Assembly: GCA_043758005.1 (NCBI GenBank)
Contig: JAYVOI010000318.1
Location: 1 to 7,880 of the forward strand
Direction of reading: 5' to 3'
From: JAENVT01 sp043758005
GTDB taxonomy: Bacteria > Actinomycetota > Acidimicrobiia > Acidimicrobiales > Ilumatobacteraceae
DNA length: 7,880 nucleotides
Shown: positions 6,048-7,880 of the stretch, one piece after another
How the letters are laid out: each line of letters begins with the position of its first letter
How positions within the stretch are numbered: position 1 is the stretch's first letter
The notes under the pieces: model-generated
Seen by the model: only the letters and a program-made list of their open reading frames with translations
What the model was told of the DNA's origin: nothing
The model's database searches: none
Translations under genes and position numbers: made by a program

Positions 6048-6100
6048 AGTCGTCCGGTGGGCGCCACGTTGACGGGGTTCGACGGTATGTCGGTAGACAT
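5966..6100 (-). CDS. Small doubtful ORF, 44 aa
   Basis: ATG 6100 is preceded by AAAGGA with 6 nt spacing, and it lies 37 nt after the stop of the baeRF gene. It begins MSTDIPSNPVNVAPTGRLVN. From about residue 20 onward it is out of frame across the M48 protease remnant and becomes Arg/Ser/Pro-rich, so the present C-terminus is probably accidental. It may be the start of a gene whose body was lost when the protease fragment was joined to it. No homologous family is recognised. Confidence 0.35.
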   Translation of the reverse strand: MSTDIPSNPVNVAPTGRLVNSHASSKRTGSARPCRRRPGPSAGH

Positions 6101-6137
6101 CGCGAGTCCTTTCTTGAAGGGGAACTGGGATGGGTCG

Positions 6138-7277
6138 TTAGTGTCGAAGAGCCATGGCGATGTGGCCTTGCGCGGCGATCGTGCCGTCGGGAACGATGGC
6201 CACCCGGCCCCCTTTGGCCAGCACGATTTCGATGATTTCGTCGGCGACGTCGTCGACGACGTCGGGGTGCTCGACATCAGTGGCGTAGACGAGGCGATTC
6301 GTGTCTGGTTCGATCCGGGCTGCGTAGGTGTAGTTCTCCTCGACGACAGCGAGGGTGCAGCGGCCTTCGTTGGCGGATGCCCATGCGTGATCGATTCCGG
6401 ATGCGTAGCGCCTTGCCCCAGCCGCCCGATCCAGTTCGGCGAGGGCTTCGTGGTGGCGTTGCTCGAGGATCCGGCCGAGGGGTGGCCCGATCAGCTGGGC
6501 GAGATCGCTGGTTGATCGTCGTTCGAAACTGCCGGGAACCGTCTGAGTGATGCGGGCACGGTGGTGTGAGCGTTGACGAAACAGCGAGAGGCGACGTCCG
6601 GCTCCGACAACGAGCAGAGGCTGGTTGTGGTAGAGGTGTTCAGCCAAGGCGGTGTCAACGGCTTGGAGTTGCCGGTGCTGGCGGGTGTCTCGTACGTCGG
6701 AGCGGTCGATGCCCAAGCGTGTCGGTTCGCAAGGGGGATCAGGTGCACCGAGTACTGGGAAACCGTTGCCGGTAACCTCGGTCAGCGTGGCACCGACGCC
6801 CGTGTAGAGCCGGGTTATGTCCCCGCCCAAGACCAGCACTTGGCAGCGGGGGCTGCGTAGCAGGCCATGCACGAGGTCGCGGGTGGCGAAGGTCTCGTCG
6901 ATCACCACCCGGTCGCGGGCGGCGAAAGGTAGGACGATGGCGGCCGCGAGGTGGCGGTTCGCGTACAGGGCGAGGCCCGGGTGGCCCGGCCCGACCTTGG
7001 CGGTATCGGCCATGACGGTCAGGTCGTCGACGAGCCGCTGCACCGCGGGGCGGGGGAACTCCCCGAGCAGCCTTGCGGTTGCCGTTTGGACCAACTTAGC
7101 TAACCGCGTGCGGGTCTGCCGGCTAGTTGACCCGCTCGCCAGCAGGATGGACACGGCTGGGTAGCCGCGCACCCGCTGAAGCCGTGTCACGTTCGGCTTG
7201 TTCAACGCGAGGTCGACGTGCAGGTCTCCGCTTCGTGCAGCGATAGTGTGGGCATCAGACTCTGCCACGAGCCTCAT
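6138..7277 (-). CDS. Bacterial archaeo-eukaryotic release-factor-like protein (baeRF), 379 aa
   Basis: The sequence follows the baeRF pattern, a bacterial branch of the eRF1/Pelota fold. Residues 38-47 (GYPAVSILLA) open the N-terminal domain, followed by a helical segment. A central region (about 95-175) runs from GLALYANRHLAAAIVLPFAA to QVLVLGGDITRLYTGVG. Helix VDTALAEHLYHNQPLLVVGA lies at 207-226. The C-terminal L7Ae-like domain includes SANEGRCTLAVVEE (301-314) and GGRVAIVPDGTIAAQGHIAM (356-375). No GGQ peptide-release motif is present, as usual for baeRFs. Relatives include Balon, a ribosome-hibernation factor, so action on idle or stalled ribosomes is plausible but unproven. The start ATG 7277 overlaps the stop of the upstream zinc-finger gene (ATGA), implying translational coupling; the open frame upstream to 7397 is antisense-like noise. 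Such proteins are often misannotated as peptide chain release factor or chemotaxis protein. Confidence 0.86.
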   Translation of the reverse strand: MRLVAESDAHTIAARSGDLHVDLALNKPNVTRLQRVRGYPAVSILLASGSTSRQTRTRLAKLVQTATARLLGEFPRPAVQRLVDDLTVMADTAKVGPGHPGLALYANRHLAAAIVLPFAARDRVVIDETFATRDLVHGLLRSPRCQVLVLGGDITRLYTGVGATLTEVTGNGFPVLGAPDPPCEPTRLGIDRSDVRDTRQHRQLQAVDTALAEHLYHNQPLLVVGAGRRLSLFRQRSHHRARITQTVPGSFERRSTSDLAQLIGPPLGRILEQRHHEALAELDRAAGARRYASGIDHAWASANEGRCTLAVVEENYTYAARIEPDTNRLVYATDVEHPDVVDDVADEIIEIVLAKGGRVAIVPDGTIAAQGHIAMALRH

Positions 7278-7411
7278 CGGCTGGCGATCGGGTACCGCAA
7301 CGAGCCAGGCGAACCGTCTCGACGCGACGCGTGGTCGGTGGAGACATGATCTTCGAGTTCGCTTCGGTTCTCGAAGCGCAACTCGCAATACGGGCAATGG
7401 TGGATAGTCAT
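7274..7411 (-). CDS. Small C2H2 zinc-finger protein, 45 aa
   Basis: The 45-residue product begins MTIHHCPYCELRF. Cys6, Cys9, His22 and His27 form a C-x2-C-x12-H-x4-H zinc-finger pattern with the usual aromatic (Phe13) and leucine (Leu19) core residues. The 18-residue tail is basic and Ser/Gly-rich. ATG 7411 has GAGG 6 nt upstream (GAGAGGTTGACG). Its stop codon overlaps the start of baeRF by ATGA, so the two are coupled and should be made together. Single-finger proteins of this kind occur in many bacteria with mostly unknown roles; nucleic-acid or ribosome binding is possible. An in-frame open extension upstream to 7756 crosses a probable insertion-sequence end and is not supported. Confidence 0.8.
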   Translation of the reverse strand: MTIHHCPYCELRFENRSELEDHVSTDHASRRDGSPGSLRYPIASR

Positions 7412-7695
7412 CGTCAACCTCTCGTCTGCCGCTGAGTCGTAGCGTTTGCGGCGAAGGGGACTCCGCCGCTCGTGCAGTCCAGTCTGCGCTTCGAACATGT
7501 CGAAGACAATCGTCGAGATCGGACGATGTTGTAGCTCCGAGATTGCCGGATAACGGAGAAGGCCCTTCCGGGCGGCATCGCCGTTCAGCGTCTCGCTTTG
7601 CCCGCCGTAGCGCGTCGGTTCCCCGTTCGAGCTGACATGAGCGTGACGGATCGTGTTTGAAGCGTCGAGCATTCGTCGGTCGTGCAAGGGCCGCC
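7412..7695 (-). promoter_or_regulatory. Leader/promoter region of the zinc-finger-baeRF pair
   Basis: About 284 bp lie between the zinc-finger start and the probable insertion-sequence end. No convincing gene is seen. It contains an inverted repeat ATCGTC-N7-GACGAT (7509-7527) and TTCGA-N5-TCGAA (7491-7505), both possible regulator sites. The promoter should lie here, but no clear -35/-10 pair was recognised. Confidence 0.35.
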
Positions 7696-7735
7696 TGTCG
7701 CCCGACAGTGGCATGGGGCCACTTTGATGTGAGTT

Positions 7736-7780
7736 CCGCCAGTGTGATGGGACCACCTGTCCGCCAGTGATGGGACCACC
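7736..7780. repeat. Direct repeats in the insertion-sequence end
   Basis: CCGCCAGTGTGATGGGACC with a trailing ACC (7736-7757) and the same sequence lacking one TG (7761-7780) are otherwise identical. A more diverged copy containing ATGGGGCCAC starts at 7713. Spacing of about 23-34 bp puts the copies roughly two to three helical turns apart. Confidence 0.8.
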
Positions 7781-7851
7781 CTGGGGGTCCGTCAGTTCGG
7801 TGCTGTGACGGGTGAGGATCGCCGCTCCTGTTGACAGTCCGAGAGGCGGCG

Positions 7852-7880
7852 ATGGTGTTCCGGGAGGTTGCGATGTTCGA
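7852..7880 (+). CDS. istA: IstA-like transposase, N-terminus only (IS21 family; runs off right edge)
   Basis: Nine complete codons give MVFREVAMF and then an incomplete Glu/Asp codon. A short MVFREV start followed by methionine and a hydrophobic residue is typical of actinobacterial IS21-family IstA transposases, where a helix-turn-helix domain follows. ATG 7852 is preceded by GAGAGG with 5 nt spacing. Upstream repeats fit an IS21 end. The DDE catalytic domain and the partner ATPase IstB lie outside the window, so the call rests on a short peptide and context. Confidence 0.62.

Larger units (their letters stand above)
7696..7880 (+). mobile_element. Left end of an IS21-like insertion sequence (continues off right edge)
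   Basis: The region carries three degenerate copies of ATGGGRCCAC (7713, 7747, 7770) upstream of an IstA-like start, like the multiple terminal transposase-binding repeats of IS21 elements. A possible outer end is TGTCG-CC-CGACA at 7696-7707, because IS21-family termini commonly begin TGT. The exact boundary and any target duplication need the far end, which is outside the window. Confidence 0.55.

Noticed and set aside
7490..7506. Actinobacterial LexA (SOS) box-like TCGAAC...TCGA
   Set aside because: The spacing is two bases too short for the TCGAAC-N4-GTTCGA pattern and the right half is incomplete.
7540..7640. Riboswitch-like GGCAAAGC and hairpins upstream of the zinc-finger gene
   Set aside because: Only isolated motifs match; I could not assemble a c-di-GMP, c-di-AMP or other known aptamer fold.

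Overview
The window looks like an actinobacterial (high-GC, Actinomycetota) accessory region. It is GC-rich, uses GTG as well as ATG starts, has purine-rich Shine-Dalgarno sites, and its recognisable protein families are typical of that phylum. The exact lineage cannot be read from it.

Left end (1-330): the first codons of a tyrosine-recombinase-type integrase run off the left edge on the minus strand. About 120 bp upstream of its start, on the same strand, is the well-preserved 3' half of a tRNA-Gly(GCC) gene ending in CCA, with a degenerate 5' half. This is the classic attachment-site layout. Between and beside them are an 8-bp hairpin, a 10-bp tandem repeat and a perfect 20-bp palindrome, so the window probably contains one boundary of an integrative element or a junction between tandem elements.

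Region 360-2654 (minus): two or three consecutive reading frames with no family I can recognise. The downstream gene (369 aa) starts at a GTG with an excellent ribosome-binding site. The upstream gene appears split by a -1 frameshift near 2495-2529; rejoined it would be about 375 aa. About 520 bp without a convincing gene follow, then a plus-strand membrane protein of the DMT/EamA type (3177-4004), then about 365 bp without a gene.

Region 4370-7411 (minus): a stress/quality-control-like group. From upstream to downstream it holds a 45-aa C2H2 zinc-finger protein, a bacterial archaeo-eukaryotic release-factor-like protein (baeRF; relatives include the ribosome-hibernation factor Balon) translationally coupled to it by an ATGA overlap, a small doubtful ORF, the broken C-terminal remnant of an HtpX-like M48 protease, and a two-TM SPFH/band-7 protein with a 39-bp tandem duplication near its C-terminus.

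Right end (7696-7880): repeats resembling an insertion-sequence end and the first nine codons of an IstA-like (IS21 family) transposase, reading off the right edge. Mobile DNA therefore lies at both ends. The several frame disruptions in between are either gene decay or sequence errors; the sequence alone cannot decide.
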